64,000 bases of DNA from Nocardioides pini (GCF_026712185.1 NZ_JAPPUX010000005.1:62001-126000), one strand, 5' to 3'. Counted from the first letter of the stretch, positions 50,440-61,179 are shown. A program made the numbers and translations. The notes: generated from the letters alone by a model not told the origin.

Positions 50440-51156
50440 TCACCAGGCGTCGAAGGGGCTCTCCAGGCGCAGGAGCCGCGCCGCGCAGACGGCCGCGTCC
50501 TCCGCCACGACCAGGTCGTCGACGTCGTCGGCCGCACGAGGGCCCGGGGTCGCGGACGACCCGTCGTCCGGCGAGGGGTCGGTCGCCGGCCGGACCAGCC
50601 GGTGGAGGTCGCGGAGCACGCGCTCGCGGGAGAGCCCGCGCAGGTGCGTGAGCACGAACGGGTCGGCCTGGATCAGCCAGGCGAGCTGGGTCAGCACGGC
50701 CAGTGCGTGCGGACACGGGTCGAGCCAGGCCTCGCAGGTGCACGCCGAGCCCAGCTCGCCGCCGTACGGCAGGAGCTCGACGCCGGCCTCCTCCACCGCC
50801 TCGACGAGGGCGTGCGGCAGCTGTCCGGCGAGGAGCGCCGCGATGCGCCCCGACTCGGCGGCCACGAGCTCGGTGAAGGCCGCCGCGTCGGAGTGGTCGA
50901 GCACCGGCACGGTGACCTCGACCGTGTGGGCGTCGTCGCCGTCGGACACCGCCGCCACCGCTCCGCCCTCGGCGACGGTGATCGCGCCCACGGCCCCCGA
51001 GCGGGCGAGCGTGCGGCCGGTCCGCAGCTCCTTCTCGCCGAAGGACGCCTCCTCGACCGCCCGGAGCACGGCCTTGCTCCACCACGTGCCGGACCCGCCA
51101 CCCCGGCGCGGCGGGAGCCGAGGATGGGTGGTCGGCGTCGCGTCGGGAGTGCTCAT
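50440..51156 (-). CDS. SWIM zinc-finger protein
   Basis: 238 residues. The SWIM motif is GSACTCEAWLDPCPHALAVL (CxC...CxH), a zinc-binding DNA/protein contact domain. The N-terminus is basic (PPRRGGGSGTWWSKAVLRA). Its ATG 51156 overlaps the stop of the SNF2 helicase gene (ATGA), so the two are coupled. SWIM proteins commonly partner SNF2/RapA-type ATPases in actinobacteria. Confidence 0.9.
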   Translation of the reverse strand: MSTPDATPTTHPRLPPRRGGGSGTWWSKAVLRAVEEASFGEKELRTGRTLARSGAVGAITVAEGGAVAAVSDGDDAHTVEVTVPVLDHSDAAAFTELVAAESGRIAALLAGQLPHALVEAVEEAGVELLPYGGELGSACTCEAWLDPCPHALAVLTQLAWLIQADPFVLTHLRGLSRERVLRDLHRLVRPATDPSPDDGSSATPGPRAADDVDDLVVAEDAAVCAARLLRLESPFDAW

Positions 51157-53924
51157 CGCCGGTCTCCGGGGTCCCCGCGGCGTCCTTCGGGAGAGTGACG
51201 CGGGTGGGGAGAAGGTCGTGGGGTGGTTCGCAATTCGACGAGGTCGCGGAGCTCGGCGTCCGACAGCTCGGTGAGCGCCGTCTCGCCGCGCGAGAGCACG
51301 GAGTCGGCCAGCGACCGCTTGCGCGCGAGGAGCTCGGCGATCTTCTCCTCGATCGTGCCCTGCGTGATGAACCGGTGGACCTGCACCGGACGGGTCTGGC
51401 CGATCCGGTAGGCGCGGTCGGTCGCCTGGTCCTCCACGGCGGGGTTCCACCAGCGGTCGAGGTGGATCACGTGGTCGGCCCGCGTGAGGTTGAGGCCGGT
51501 GCCCCCGGCCTTGAGCGACAGCAGGAACACCGGCGTCTCCCCCGCCTGGAACCGGGCGACCATCGCGTCGCGCTCGCGCACCGGCGTACCGCCGTGGAGG
51601 AGCTGGTGCGGCACGCCGGCGGCGGCGAGGTGGCGCTCGAGCAGCCGCGCCATGGCGACGTACTGGGTGAAGACGAGCACGGCGCCGTCCTCGGCCATCA
51701 CCGTGCCGACGAGCTCGTCGAGCAGCTCGATCTTCTCCGAGCGCCCGCGGAGCTTGGGGTTGGGCTGGCGGAGGAAGTGGGCGGGGTGGTTGCAGATCTG
51801 CTTGAGGCCGGTGAGCAGCTTCAGCACGAGGCCGCGCCGCGTCTCCTCGTCGGCCTCCTCGATGCGGCGCATCGACTCGCGCACCAGCGTCTCGTAGAGG
51901 ACGACCTGCTCGCGGGTCAGGCCGAGCAGGTGGTCGGTCTCGGTCTTGGGCGGCAGCTCGGGCGCGACCCCGGGGTCGGACTTGCGCCGCCGCAGCAGGA
52001 ACGGGCCGATGAGGTCGGCGAACTGCCGGGCCTTGGTGGGCTCGAGACCCGACTCGATGGGGCCGGCCCAGACCTTGCGGAAGGCGTTGCGGCTGCCGAG
52101 CAGGCCGGGGACCGCCCAGTCGAGGATCGACCACAGCTCGGTGAGGTCGTTCTCGACCGGGGTGCCGGTCAGCGCCACGCGGGCGGAGCCCGGGATGGCG
52201 CGCATCGCCCGGGCGGCGGCCGACCGCGAGTTCTTGATGTGCTGGGCCTCGTCGGCGACGACGAGCTCCCACGGGACCTCGGCGAGGAGGGCGGCGTCGT
52301 TGCGCATCGTGCCGTAGGTGGTGAGCACGAACCCGTCCGTGACGCCGTCGAGGTCGCGCGCGCTGCCGTGGTGGCGTCGTACGGCGACCCCCGGGGCGAA
52401 GCGCCGGATCTCAGCCTCCCAGTTGCCGAGCAGCGACGCCGGGCAGACCACGAGGGTGGGTGAGCCGCCGCGGTGCAGGTGCAGCGCGATGAGTGTGATC
52501 GTCTTGCCGAGCCCCATGTCGTCGGCCAGGCACGCCCCGAGGCCGAGCCCGGTCATCTCCGCCAGCCACGACAGGCCGCGGCGCTGGTAGTCGCGGAGCT
52601 CGGCCTGCAGCGCCTCCGGTGGGTCGACGAGCTCCCCTGTCGCGGCCTCGCGCACGCGGTCGCGGACCGCGAGCAGGCTCGCCCCGACGACCGCCTCGTA
52701 GGGGGCGTCCTCGATGTCGACGACGCCGGTCAGCGTGGCCGCCAGCGCCTGGACCGGGGTGACGGTCCGGATCAGCCGCTTGCGGGCGCGCTTGATCACG
52801 GCAGAGTCGACCGCGACCCAGTTGTCGCGCAGCTTGATGATCGGGCTGGTGGTGCGGGCCAGCTCGTCCATCTCGTCCTCGGACAGCTCCTCGCCGTGCA
52901 GCGACAGCTGCCACTCGAAGCCGAACAGCGCCTGCGGCCCGAAGAGGCCGTCCTGCAGGGGCTCCTCGCGGGTGCCGGCCGGTGAGCGCCGACCGAGCTC
53001 GACGCGCTGCGTCACGTCGCGGTCGAGGTACTTCGGCCACATGACCGGGTGGCCCGCCTCGGTCAGCGCCGCGGCGCCGCCGTCGAGGAGCGAGAGGATC
53101 TCGTCGGAGTCGAGGGTGATCTCGTCCGGGACCCGCAGGTCGAGCAGCCGGTCGAGGACCGGCCAGGCGTCGGCAGCGGAGCGCAGCGCGATGGCGGCGT
53201 GGGTGCGGGCCCGGTCGCCGAAGCCGTGGGCGGCCTCCGGTCCGGACTCGGCCCACAGCTCGGAGGCGTCGGCGAGGTGGGCGGGGTTGTCGACGGCGTG
53301 GACCTGCAGCACGAGGCGTACGGCACCGGCGACCAGCTCCTCCTCGTCTGCCTCCACGCGGAACGAGATCGACACCAGGTGGGGCCGGTCGTCACGGCCC
53401 CGCGCACGGATGCGCGCGATCCGCTGCTGCAGCTCGTCGCTGAACGCGTCGGGGCTCGACGGCTCCGCCGGTGCACGGCCGGCCGCGGGACCGGGCGCGG
53501 GACCGCGGTGCCGCGAGCGTCCGGGCGTGGTGCGCGGCATGGTGTCGACCACCGCGTCGAGCAGGCCGCGGACCATGCCCTCGGCGGTCGCCTCGTCGAA
53601 GCCGTCCCACGCCCGGGAGCGCGCCAGCTCGGCGATGCGCCGCTCGTCGGCGGCATCGAGCCCGGCCACCTGCCAGTGCCGACCCTCGGGGTCGGGGGCG
53701 AAGCGGCCGGACGCCACGAGCTGGAGCCCCAGCAGCGCGGCGCCGGCGAGCAGCGCGACCGACGGGTGCACGTCGGCCCGGTCGCGGGCCTTGCCGAGCA
53801 CCGGCAGCGCCCCGCGGATCGGCATCACGATCGTGCGGCGCTCGTCGGTGAACTCGACCGAGCCCTCCCGGGGCGGCTCCCCCACCAGCAACCTGGCGGG
53901 ACCGGTGACCGGGACGAAGCTCAT
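51153..53924 (-). CDS. SNF2-family DNA helicase/translocase
   Basis: 923 residues. The N-terminal 400 residues are variable. The SNF2 ATPase core has CLADDMGLGKTITLIAL (Walker A), ELVVADEAQHIKN (DEAQ box), ALTGTPVENDLTELWSI, LLHGGTPVRERDAMVARFQ and DRAYRIGQTRPVQVHRF. It probably remodels nucleoprotein or recycles RNA polymerase. ATG 53924 has GAGAGGG upstream; TACCGT further upstream is a likely -10. Coupled to the SWIM gene. Confidence 0.94.
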   Translation of the reverse strand: MSFVPVTGPARLLVGEPPREGSVEFTDERRTIVMPIRGALPVLGKARDRADVHPSVALLAGAALLGLQLVASGRFAPDPEGRHWQVAGLDAADERRIAELARSRAWDGFDEATAEGMVRGLLDAVVDTMPRTTPGRSRHRGPAPGPAAGRAPAEPSSPDAFSDELQQRIARIRARGRDDRPHLVSISFRVEADEEELVAGAVRLVLQVHAVDNPAHLADASELWAESGPEAAHGFGDRARTHAAIALRSAADAWPVLDRLLDLRVPDEITLDSDEILSLLDGGAAALTEAGHPVMWPKYLDRDVTQRVELGRRSPAGTREEPLQDGLFGPQALFGFEWQLSLHGEELSEDEMDELARTTSPIIKLRDNWVAVDSAVIKRARKRLIRTVTPVQALAATLTGVVDIEDAPYEAVVGASLLAVRDRVREAATGELVDPPEALQAELRDYQRRGLSWLAEMTGLGLGACLADDMGLGKTITLIALHLHRGGSPTLVVCPASLLGNWEAEIRRFAPGVAVRRHHGSARDLDGVTDGFVLTTYGTMRNDAALLAEVPWELVVADEAQHIKNSRSAAARAMRAIPGSARVALTGTPVENDLTELWSILDWAVPGLLGSRNAFRKVWAGPIESGLEPTKARQFADLIGPFLLRRRKSDPGVAPELPPKTETDHLLGLTREQVVLYETLVRESMRRIEEADEETRRGLVLKLLTGLKQICNHPAHFLRQPNPKLRGRSEKIELLDELVGTVMAEDGAVLVFTQYVAMARLLERHLAAAGVPHQLLHGGTPVRERDAMVARFQAGETPVFLLSLKAGGTGLNLTRADHVIHLDRWWNPAVEDQATDRAYRIGQTRPVQVHRFITQGTIEEKIAELLARKRSLADSVLSRGETALTELSDAELRDLVELRTTPRPSPHPRHSPEGRRGDPGDRR

Positions 53925-54077
53925 GCACACCCTCTCTGTCCCCGCTCGACAGCGGGCACAGGGACGGTAACGCCTCGGACCGACAGGGAGTTCCCGGCTC
54001 CGCAGCGGGCCGTCGTACGCCCGTCGCTCACCGGCCCACCCGTGGGGGTGACGCAGCCCACCGCGAAAACGATTACT

Positions 54078-54108
54078 CGTTGTCGGACGCAACCAATACC
54101 GTTGTCGG
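54078..54108 (+). promoter_or_regulatory. DHA2 exporter promoter with 9-bp direct repeats
   Basis: CGTTGTCGG at 54078-54086 and 54100-54108, spaced 22 bp (two turns). The -10 TACCGT (54097-54102) sits 6 nt before GTG 54109. A regulator site is plausible. Confidence 0.55.
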
Positions 54109-55680
54109 GTGACCGACACCCAGACCCAGACCGGCGCCACGCCGGAGTACTCCGACAAGCTCGACAAGGGCGTCCTGATGGTGGCCGGCGTGGTCGTGCT
54201 GGGCGCGATCATGTCGATCCTCGACATCACCGTCGTCTCCGTCGCGCTCAACACGTTCCAGGAGGAGTTCGACGCCACGGCGGCCGAGGTCGCGTGGACG
54301 ATGACCGGCTACACCCTCGCCCTCGCGAGCGTGATCCCGCTGACCGGCTGGGCCGCCGACCGCTTCGGCACCAAGCGCCTCTACCTGCTGGCCGTCGCGC
54401 TGTTCACGCTCGGCTCGGTGCTCTGCGCGGCCGCGACGTCGCTGGAGATGCTGGTCCTCTTCCGGGTGCTGCAGGGCCTCGGCGGCGGCATGCTGATGCC
54501 GCTCGGCATGACGATCCTGACCCGCGCCGCCGGTCCCGAGCGGGTCGGTCGCGTGATGGCGGTGCTCGGCATCCCGATGCTCCTCGGCCCGATCTTCGGC
54601 CCCATCCTCGGTGGTGCGCTGATCGAGAGCGCCTCGTGGCACTGGATCTTCCTGATCAACCTGCCGATCGGTGTCGCCGCGATCGTCTACGCCTGGATCG
54701 TGCTCCCCAAGGACCACGTCGAGCCGTCGGAGACCTTCGACTGGCTGGGCATGGTGCTGCTGTCGCCGGGTCTCGCCGCGTTCCTCTACGGCGTCAGCTC
54801 CATCCCCGAGGAGGGCACCGCGATGGCGCCCCGCGTCCTCGTGCCGATGGTCCTCGGCATCGTGCTGATCTGCGCGTTCGTCCCGTGGGCGCTCAACCGC
54901 AAGAACATCCACCCGCTGGTCGACCTGCGCCTGTTCGCCAACCGCAACCTGACCGTCGCGGTGATCGCGATGACGCTCTTCGCGATCGCGTTCTTCGGTG
55001 CCTCGCTGCTGTTCCCGCTCTACTTCATCCAGGTCCGCGGCGAGGGCACCCTCGCCACCGGCTGGCTGCTGGCCCCGCAGGGCGTCGGCGCGATGATCAC
55101 GATGCCGATCGCCGGGATCCTGGCCGACCGGATCGGCCCCGGCAAGATCGTCCTGGTCGGCATCACCGTGATCACCGTCGGCATGGCGATGTTCACCCAG
55201 ATCGGCGCCGACACGTCCTACCTCTACATCCTCAGCGCGCTGTTCATCATGGGTCTCGGCATGGGCGGCACGATGATGCCGATCATGACCGCCGCGCTCG
55301 CCACGCTGACCGCGCACAACGTGGCCCGGGGCTCGACCCTGCTCAACATCACCCAGCAGGTGGCGGCCTCCATCGGCACCGCACTCTTCTCGGTGATCCT
55401 CACCAACGAGCTCAAGGACTCGCGCTTCGTGGCCGCCGGCACCGCGCTGGCCGAGGCCGGTGACGACCAGACCCAGGTCGCCGCCATCCTCGAGCGCTTC
55501 GGCATCTCGCCCGACCAGCTCGGCATCCTCCAGCAGCTGGTCACCAACGACATGGCCGACGCGTTCGCGACCGTGTTCATCGTCGCGACCATCCTGGTGG
55601 CCTGCTGCCTCATCCCGGCGGCGTTCCTGCCCCGCACGAAGGTCGCGCCCGTCGACCCGACCGCGGTGATGGGTCACTGA
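54109..55680 (+). CDS. DHA2-family multidrug MFS exporter
   Basis: 523-residue, 14-TM drug:H+ antiporter of the EmrB/QacA group. Features: SILDITVVSVALNTFQ in TM1, GWAADRFGTKRLYLLAV (motif A), motif C-like MLLGPIFGPILGGALIE, and NITQQVAASIGTALF near the end. Substrate unknown; drugs, dyes or export of own metabolites are possible. GTG 54109 leaderless (TACCGT). Confidence 0.94.
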   Translation: MTDTQTQTGATPEYSDKLDKGVLMVAGVVVLGAIMSILDITVVSVALNTFQEEFDATAAEVAWTMTGYTLALASVIPLTGWAADRFGTKRLYLLAVALFTLGSVLCAAATSLEMLVLFRVLQGLGGGMLMPLGMTILTRAAGPERVGRVMAVLGIPMLLGPIFGPILGGALIESASWHWIFLINLPIGVAAIVYAWIVLPKDHVEPSETFDWLGMVLLSPGLAAFLYGVSSIPEEGTAMAPRVLVPMVLGIVLICAFVPWALNRKNIHPLVDLRLFANRNLTVAVIAMTLFAIAFFGASLLFPLYFIQVRGEGTLATGWLLAPQGVGAMITMPIAGILADRIGPGKIVLVGITVITVGMAMFTQIGADTSYLYILSALFIMGLGMGGTMMPIMTAALATLTAHNVARGSTLLNITQQVAASIGTALFSVILTNELKDSRFVAAGTALAEAGDDQTQVAAILERFGISPDQLGILQQLVTNDMADAFATVFIVATILVACCLIPAAFLPRTKVAPVDPTAVMGH

Positions 55681-55705
55681 CCCGGCACCCCCCAGTACGT
55701 CGTCC

Positions 55706-55738
55706 GCGGCCCGTCCTCCAGCTCGGAGGGCGGGCCGC
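55706..55738 (+). terminator. DHA2 exporter terminator
   Basis: GCGGCCCGTCCTCC (55706-55719) and GGAGGGCGGGCCGC (55725-55738), 14-bp stem with one G-T wobble and 5-nt loop, 25 bp after the stop. Confidence 0.85.
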
Positions 55739-55786
55739 CGTCGTACGTGCCCCAGCCCCTTCCCCTCGGCCCGGGTGCACGCGCGG

Positions 55787-55830
55787 GCGTCATCCGGAAC
55801 GGGACCCATGGGTGCGGATCCGGATGACGC
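55787..55830. repeat. 44-bp intergenic palindrome, solo copy
   Basis: GCGTCATCCGGA (55787-55798) and TCCGGATGACGC (55819-55830) are perfect 12-bp arms. The loop holds the palindrome ACCCATGGGT. The same length, termini and core GGGACC(C/T)AT...GTGCGG occur in the units at 57637 and 57700 (35 of 44 positions identical to the 57637 copy by eye). Confidence 0.85.
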
Positions 55831-55872
55831 AGGGGCGATCGCGGAGGAAGATGCGAGAAAGTCCGCGCGGGC

Positions 55873-55899
55873 TGTCGATCCCGGGCCCGCAGCGGCGAC
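55873..55899 (+). promoter_or_regulatory. ECF42-type promoter before the DGPF gene
   Basis: TGTCGA (55873-55878), 17-nt spacer, CGAC (55896-55899). As recalled from published ECF42 work, target promoters have TGTCGA at -35 and CG(A/T)C at -10. The expected start is about 45 nt before ATG 55951, and the sigma gene itself is the next gene but one. Confidence 0.72.
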
Positions 55900-55950
55900 G
55901 AGGTGGTGACCGAGCCCCGAGAGGCGGGGCCGAGACAGAGAGGCACGACC

Positions 55951-56316
55951 ATGAAGTACGTCCTGATGTACACCTCCCGCCCCGACCTCGCCGAGCAGAC
56001 CGACCCCGAGGCCGCGCAGGCGATCTACAAGCGCGTCTACGAGTGGTTCGGGGAGAACGCCGGCGTGATGGCCGACTCCGGCGCCGAGCTGCTCGGTGTC
56101 GAGACCGCCACCACGGTCAAGCACGGCAGCGACGGCGCGGTCGTCGTCGACGGCCCGTTCAACGAGGCCAAGGAGGTCATCGGCGGGTTCAGCGTGATCG
56201 ACGTGGCCGACATGGATGCCGCGATCGCGGTGGTGAAGAGCTGGCCGATGCTCGACCTGCCCGGTGTCGCGGTGGAGATCCGGCCGATGGTCGAGGACTA
56301 CTCGCAGTTCGAGTGA
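55951..56316 (+). CDS. DGPF/YCII-domain protein
   Basis: 121 residues with the motif VVDGPFNEAKEVIGGFSVIDV typical of the DGPF (COG3795) family, a small dimeric fold related to YciI. DGPF proteins are genetically linked to ECF42 sigma factors; they may sense a ligand or act as an enzyme. ATG 55951 is preceded by GAGAGG. The sigma gene begins 25 bp after its stop and is probably co-transcribed. Confidence 0.92.
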   Translation: MKYVLMYTSRPDLAEQTDPEAAQAIYKRVYEWFGENAGVMADSGAELLGVETATTVKHGSDGAVVVDGPFNEAKEVIGGFSVIDVADMDAAIAVVKSWPMLDLPGVAVEIRPMVEDYSQFE

Positions 56317-56341
56317 CCCTCCGGACCTGACGGACCACGCG

Positions 56342-57562
56342 ATGCCGACCACGGACGACCTCCTCGCGCGCACCCTGCGCGAGGAGGCCGGCCCGCTGGT
56401 CGCCCGTCTGTCCCGACGGTTCGGCGACTTCGACCTCGCCGAGGAAGCCGTCCAGGGCGCCGTCGTCGAGGCGCTCACGTCCTGGCGGCGCGACGGCCCG
56501 CCGGACCGTCCCGGAGCGTGGCTCCAGGTCGCCGCGACCCGGAACGCGATGGACGGCATGCGGCACCGCGACCGCCAGCGGGCGCTTGCCGCGCGCGCCG
56601 GCGCGGCGGGAGGGACGTACGACCCGGCGGACGGCACCGACGACCGGCTCGCGCTTCTCTTCGCCTGCTGCCACCCGGCACTCGCCCCGGACGCCCGGCT
56701 GGCGCTCACGCTGCGCGCCGTCGTCGGCCTCACCACCCCGCAGATCGCGCGCGCCTTCCTCGTCCACGAGTCGACGCTCGCCCAGCGCATCGTCCGTGCG
56801 AAACGCAAGATCGTCTCCGCCGGCATCGCGCTGACCGTCCCTCCGGAGGCGGACCTGACGGCGCGGCTCGACGACGTGCTGGCGGTCGTCTACGTCATGT
56901 TCAACGAGGGGTTCGTCTCCTCGACCGGGCCCACCCAGGACCGGGACCTCGCGGCCGACGCCGTGTGGCTCGCGGGCGTCATCGCCACGTCGCTGCCCCA
57001 GGAGGCGGAGGCGTGGGGGCTCGCGGCGCTGCTCACCATCCAGCACGCCCGCAGCCGGGCCCGGTTCGCCGACGGCGACCTGGTGCTGCTGCGCGACCAG
57101 GACCGCAGCCTGTGGGACCACGACGCGATCGCCGAGGGCGAGCGGCTGATCGAGCGCGCTGCCACTCTCCGGCGGCCCGGGCGCTACCAGCTCCAGGCCG
57201 CGATCGCCGCCGTGCACGCGACGGGCGCGAGCTGGGCGGAGACCGACTGGCTGCAGATCTCGCTGCTCTACGAGGAGCTCGCCCGCCACGACCCCTCCCC
57301 CGTCGTACGCCTCAACCGCATCGTGGCCCACGCCCAGGTCGCCGGACCCGGCGACGCCCTCGCGTGGCTCGAGACGCTCGCCGGTCCGCTCGCGGACTAC
57401 CACCTCTTCCACGCCACCCGCGCCGAGCTGCTCGCCGCCCTCGGCCGCGACGACGAGGCCGCGGCGGCCAACCGCCGGGCGCTCGAGCTGACCGCGAACG
57501 ACGCCGAGCGGCGGCTGCTGGCCACGCGGCTCCACCGGCGCCCGATGTCCGACGGCTCCTGA
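56342..57562 (+). CDS. ECF42-type sigma factor with C-terminal TPR-like extension
   Basis: 406 residues. Region sigma2 (about 20-85: LVARLSRRFGDFDLAEEAVQ, PGAWLQVAATRNAMDGMRH) and sigma4 (about 110-165: LTLRAVVGLTTPQIARAFLV, LAQRIVRAKRKI). The long C-terminal region (about 180-406: MFNEGFVSSTGP, RLNRIVAHAQVAGPGDAL) is the helical TPR-like part of ECF42 factors, needed for activity in studied cases. No anti-sigma factor is encoded nearby, as is typical. It likely drives its own operon from 55873. Confidence 0.92.
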   Translation: MPTTDDLLARTLREEAGPLVARLSRRFGDFDLAEEAVQGAVVEALTSWRRDGPPDRPGAWLQVAATRNAMDGMRHRDRQRALAARAGAAGGTYDPADGTDDRLALLFACCHPALAPDARLALTLRAVVGLTTPQIARAFLVHESTLAQRIVRAKRKIVSAGIALTVPPEADLTARLDDVLAVVYVMFNEGFVSSTGPTQDRDLAADAVWLAGVIATSLPQEAEAWGLAALLTIQHARSRARFADGDLVLLRDQDRSLWDHDAIAEGERLIERAATLRRPGRYQLQAAIAAVHATGASWAETDWLQISLLYEELARHDPSPVVRLNRIVAHAQVAGPGDALAWLETLAGPLADYHLFHATRAELLAALGRDDEAAAANRRALELTANDAERRLLATRLHRRPMSDGS

Positions 57563-57575
57563 CGCGCCCGCCCCT

Positions 57576-57743
57576 GCGTCATACGAACCGGGGGTTATAC
57601 GTGCGGGTTCATGACGCTGACCAGACCCGGGGCCGAGCGTCATGCGAACCGGGACCTATACGTGCGGGTTCGTATGACGCTGACCAGACCCGGGGCCGAG
57701 CGTCATGCGAACCGGGACCTATACGTGCGGATTCATATGACGC
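57576..57743. repeat. Three tandem 42-44 bp palindromes with identical 19-bp spacers
   Basis: Units at 57576-57617 (42 bp), 57637-57680 and 57700-57743 (44 bp each). Each begins GCGTCAT and ends ATGACGC. The middle unit has 14-bp arms (57637-57650, 57667-57680; one G-T wobble). Spacers at 57618-57636 and 57681-57699 are identical (TGACCAGACCCGGGGCCGA), and a third follows at 57744 with one change. The array fills the 218 bp between the convergent sigma and recQ genes. Confidence 0.92.
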
Positions 57744-57780
57744 TGACCAGACCCGGGGCCGGGCGCGGGAGGGTCGGCGC

Positions 57781-59922
<2,142 letters not shown>

Positions 59923-59994
59923 CCCCCCTGTCTACCAACCGCCACCGACGACCGCACCGCCGCCTCCACAAGCACCCCGTCTCGAGCCCCCGCC

Positions 59995-60059
59995 CGGTAG
60001 TCCAGTGGCCAAACGCTGCCCAAGGGCCGGCCGCACGACCGTTTCCCACTGGACTACCG
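59995..60059. terminator. Long hairpin after the SGNH hydrolase gene
   Basis: GGTAGTCCAGTGG (59996-60008) and CCACTGGACTACC (60046-60058) pair perfectly (one further bp at 59995/60059), and AAACG/CGTTT (60011-60015/60040-60044) extends the stem inside. It lies in the gap between the SGNH stop (60084) and recQ start (59922), both minus strand. Related to the element at 45091. Confidence 0.78.
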
Positions 60060-60083
60060 CACCCGGCGGCCGAGCGGATCCCG

Positions 60084-61091
60084 TCAGCGGTTGCTGCGGG
60101 CGAGGAAGCGGTCGATGTCGACGCCGGCCCTGCGCGCGGCCCTGCGGGCCTCGGGGGTGGTGAGGTCGGGGGCGACGAAGGTCTCCTGCTCGATGGTGCG
60201 GTCGGCGTCGGCGTACTGCTGCTGGAGCGCGGCCTGCTCGTCGGCGCTGGCGGACGACGCGGCGGTGACCTCGGCGGTGACGGCCACGGTGGCCCCGGTG
60301 AGCAGCGGGCTCACGGTCGGCGTGTAGCCGTTCGCGTGGCCGGTGGCCTTGGGGTGGTAGCTCTCGCTGATCGGGTTGGAGAGGCCGTTGATCCACTCGT
60401 CGGCGTCGCAGACGGCGTGGCCGACGAAGCGGCTGGTCGGGTCGGCGAAGGAGAAGCCGGCGGCCGCGGCGGCGGTGGCCAGCCGCGCGTTGAGGAGGTC
60501 GGCGGTCTGGTTGAGCCGCGACTCCTCGGCGGGGGAGAACCACGTGAAGGCGTTGCAGTCCTCGCCGTTGAAGATGCGGGGGTAGCCCACGACGACGACC
60601 TTGGCGTAGGGCGCGCGGCCGCGGATGCCGGAGTAGAGGGTGGCGAGCCGCGAGGGCAGGGTGGCGTTGATGAAGGACTGGGCGGTGTTGATCGCCCTGT
60701 CGCAGCTGCTCATCCAGCCGGGCAGCGCGCACTCGGTCAGCACGTCGGCGAACCCGGCGTCGTTGCCGCCGACCGAGACGGAGACGTAGGAGGTCGCGGA
60801 GGTCAGCGCGGACAGCTGGGTGGTGGTCACGTCGGCGACGGTCGCGCCGGAACAGGCGCGGAAGTTGAGCGCGTAGCCACGAGCCGCGGCGATGAGGCTC
60901 GGGTAGGCGGCCGTCGAGCGCTGGCAGCCGGTGCCGTCGGCGAGGTACGACCGGGTGCCGGTGCCCGAGGAGTAGGAGTCGCCGAGGGCGACGTAGCCCG
61001 GGGCTGCGGCCTGGGCCGGCTGCAGCAGCAGCGGGGTGAGCAGGCCGGCGAGTGCGGTGCCGAGCACGGCGAGGCGGGACGTGCGGTTCAT
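60084..61091 (-). CDS. Secreted SGNH/GDSL hydrolase
   Basis: 335 residues. The signal peptide (to about 27, LLLQPAQAAA) is followed by the SGNH blocks GDSYSSGTGT (Ser), SGATVADV (Gly), VGGNDAGF (Asn) and SYHPKATGH (Asp/His). The catalytic triad is therefore complete. An additional C-terminal helical extension (about 275-335) follows. Related enzymes are extracellular lipases/esterases of actinobacteria. ATG 61091 with a putative promoter and operator upstream. Confidence 0.93.
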   Translation of the reverse strand: MNRTSRLAVLGTALAGLLTPLLLQPAQAAAPGYVALGDSYSSGTGTRSYLADGTGCQRSTAAYPSLIAAARGYALNFRACSGATVADVTTTQLSALTSATSYVSVSVGGNDAGFADVLTECALPGWMSSCDRAINTAQSFINATLPSRLATLYSGIRGRAPYAKVVVVGYPRIFNGEDCNAFTWFSPAEESRLNQTADLLNARLATAAAAAGFSFADPTSRFVGHAVCDADEWINGLSNPISESYHPKATGHANGYTPTVSPLLTGATVAVTAEVTAASSASADEQAALQQQYADADRTIEQETFVAPDLTTPEARRAARRAGVDIDRFLARSNR

Positions 61092-61122
61092 CTGATCGGT
61101 CCTGTCCGAGAAGGGCCACCCG

Positions 61123-61179
61123 AGTGTGGCCCCGATCACACTAGGGACAGGGCGGCCCGCTCCACCAGACCGATCGGTC
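61123..61179 (-). promoter_or_regulatory. SGNH promoter region with two dyads
   Basis: Minus-strand -10 TAGTGT (61138-61143). Dyad AGTGTG (61123-61128)/CACACT (61137-61142) overlaps it; a perfect 12-bp palindrome GACCGATCGGTC (61168-61179), TetR-operator-like, lies upstream near -35 or beyond. Confidence 0.5.

Noticed and set aside
57576..57762. CRISPR array
   Set aside because: Spacers are identical, units are palindromic and only three, and no cas genes are near.
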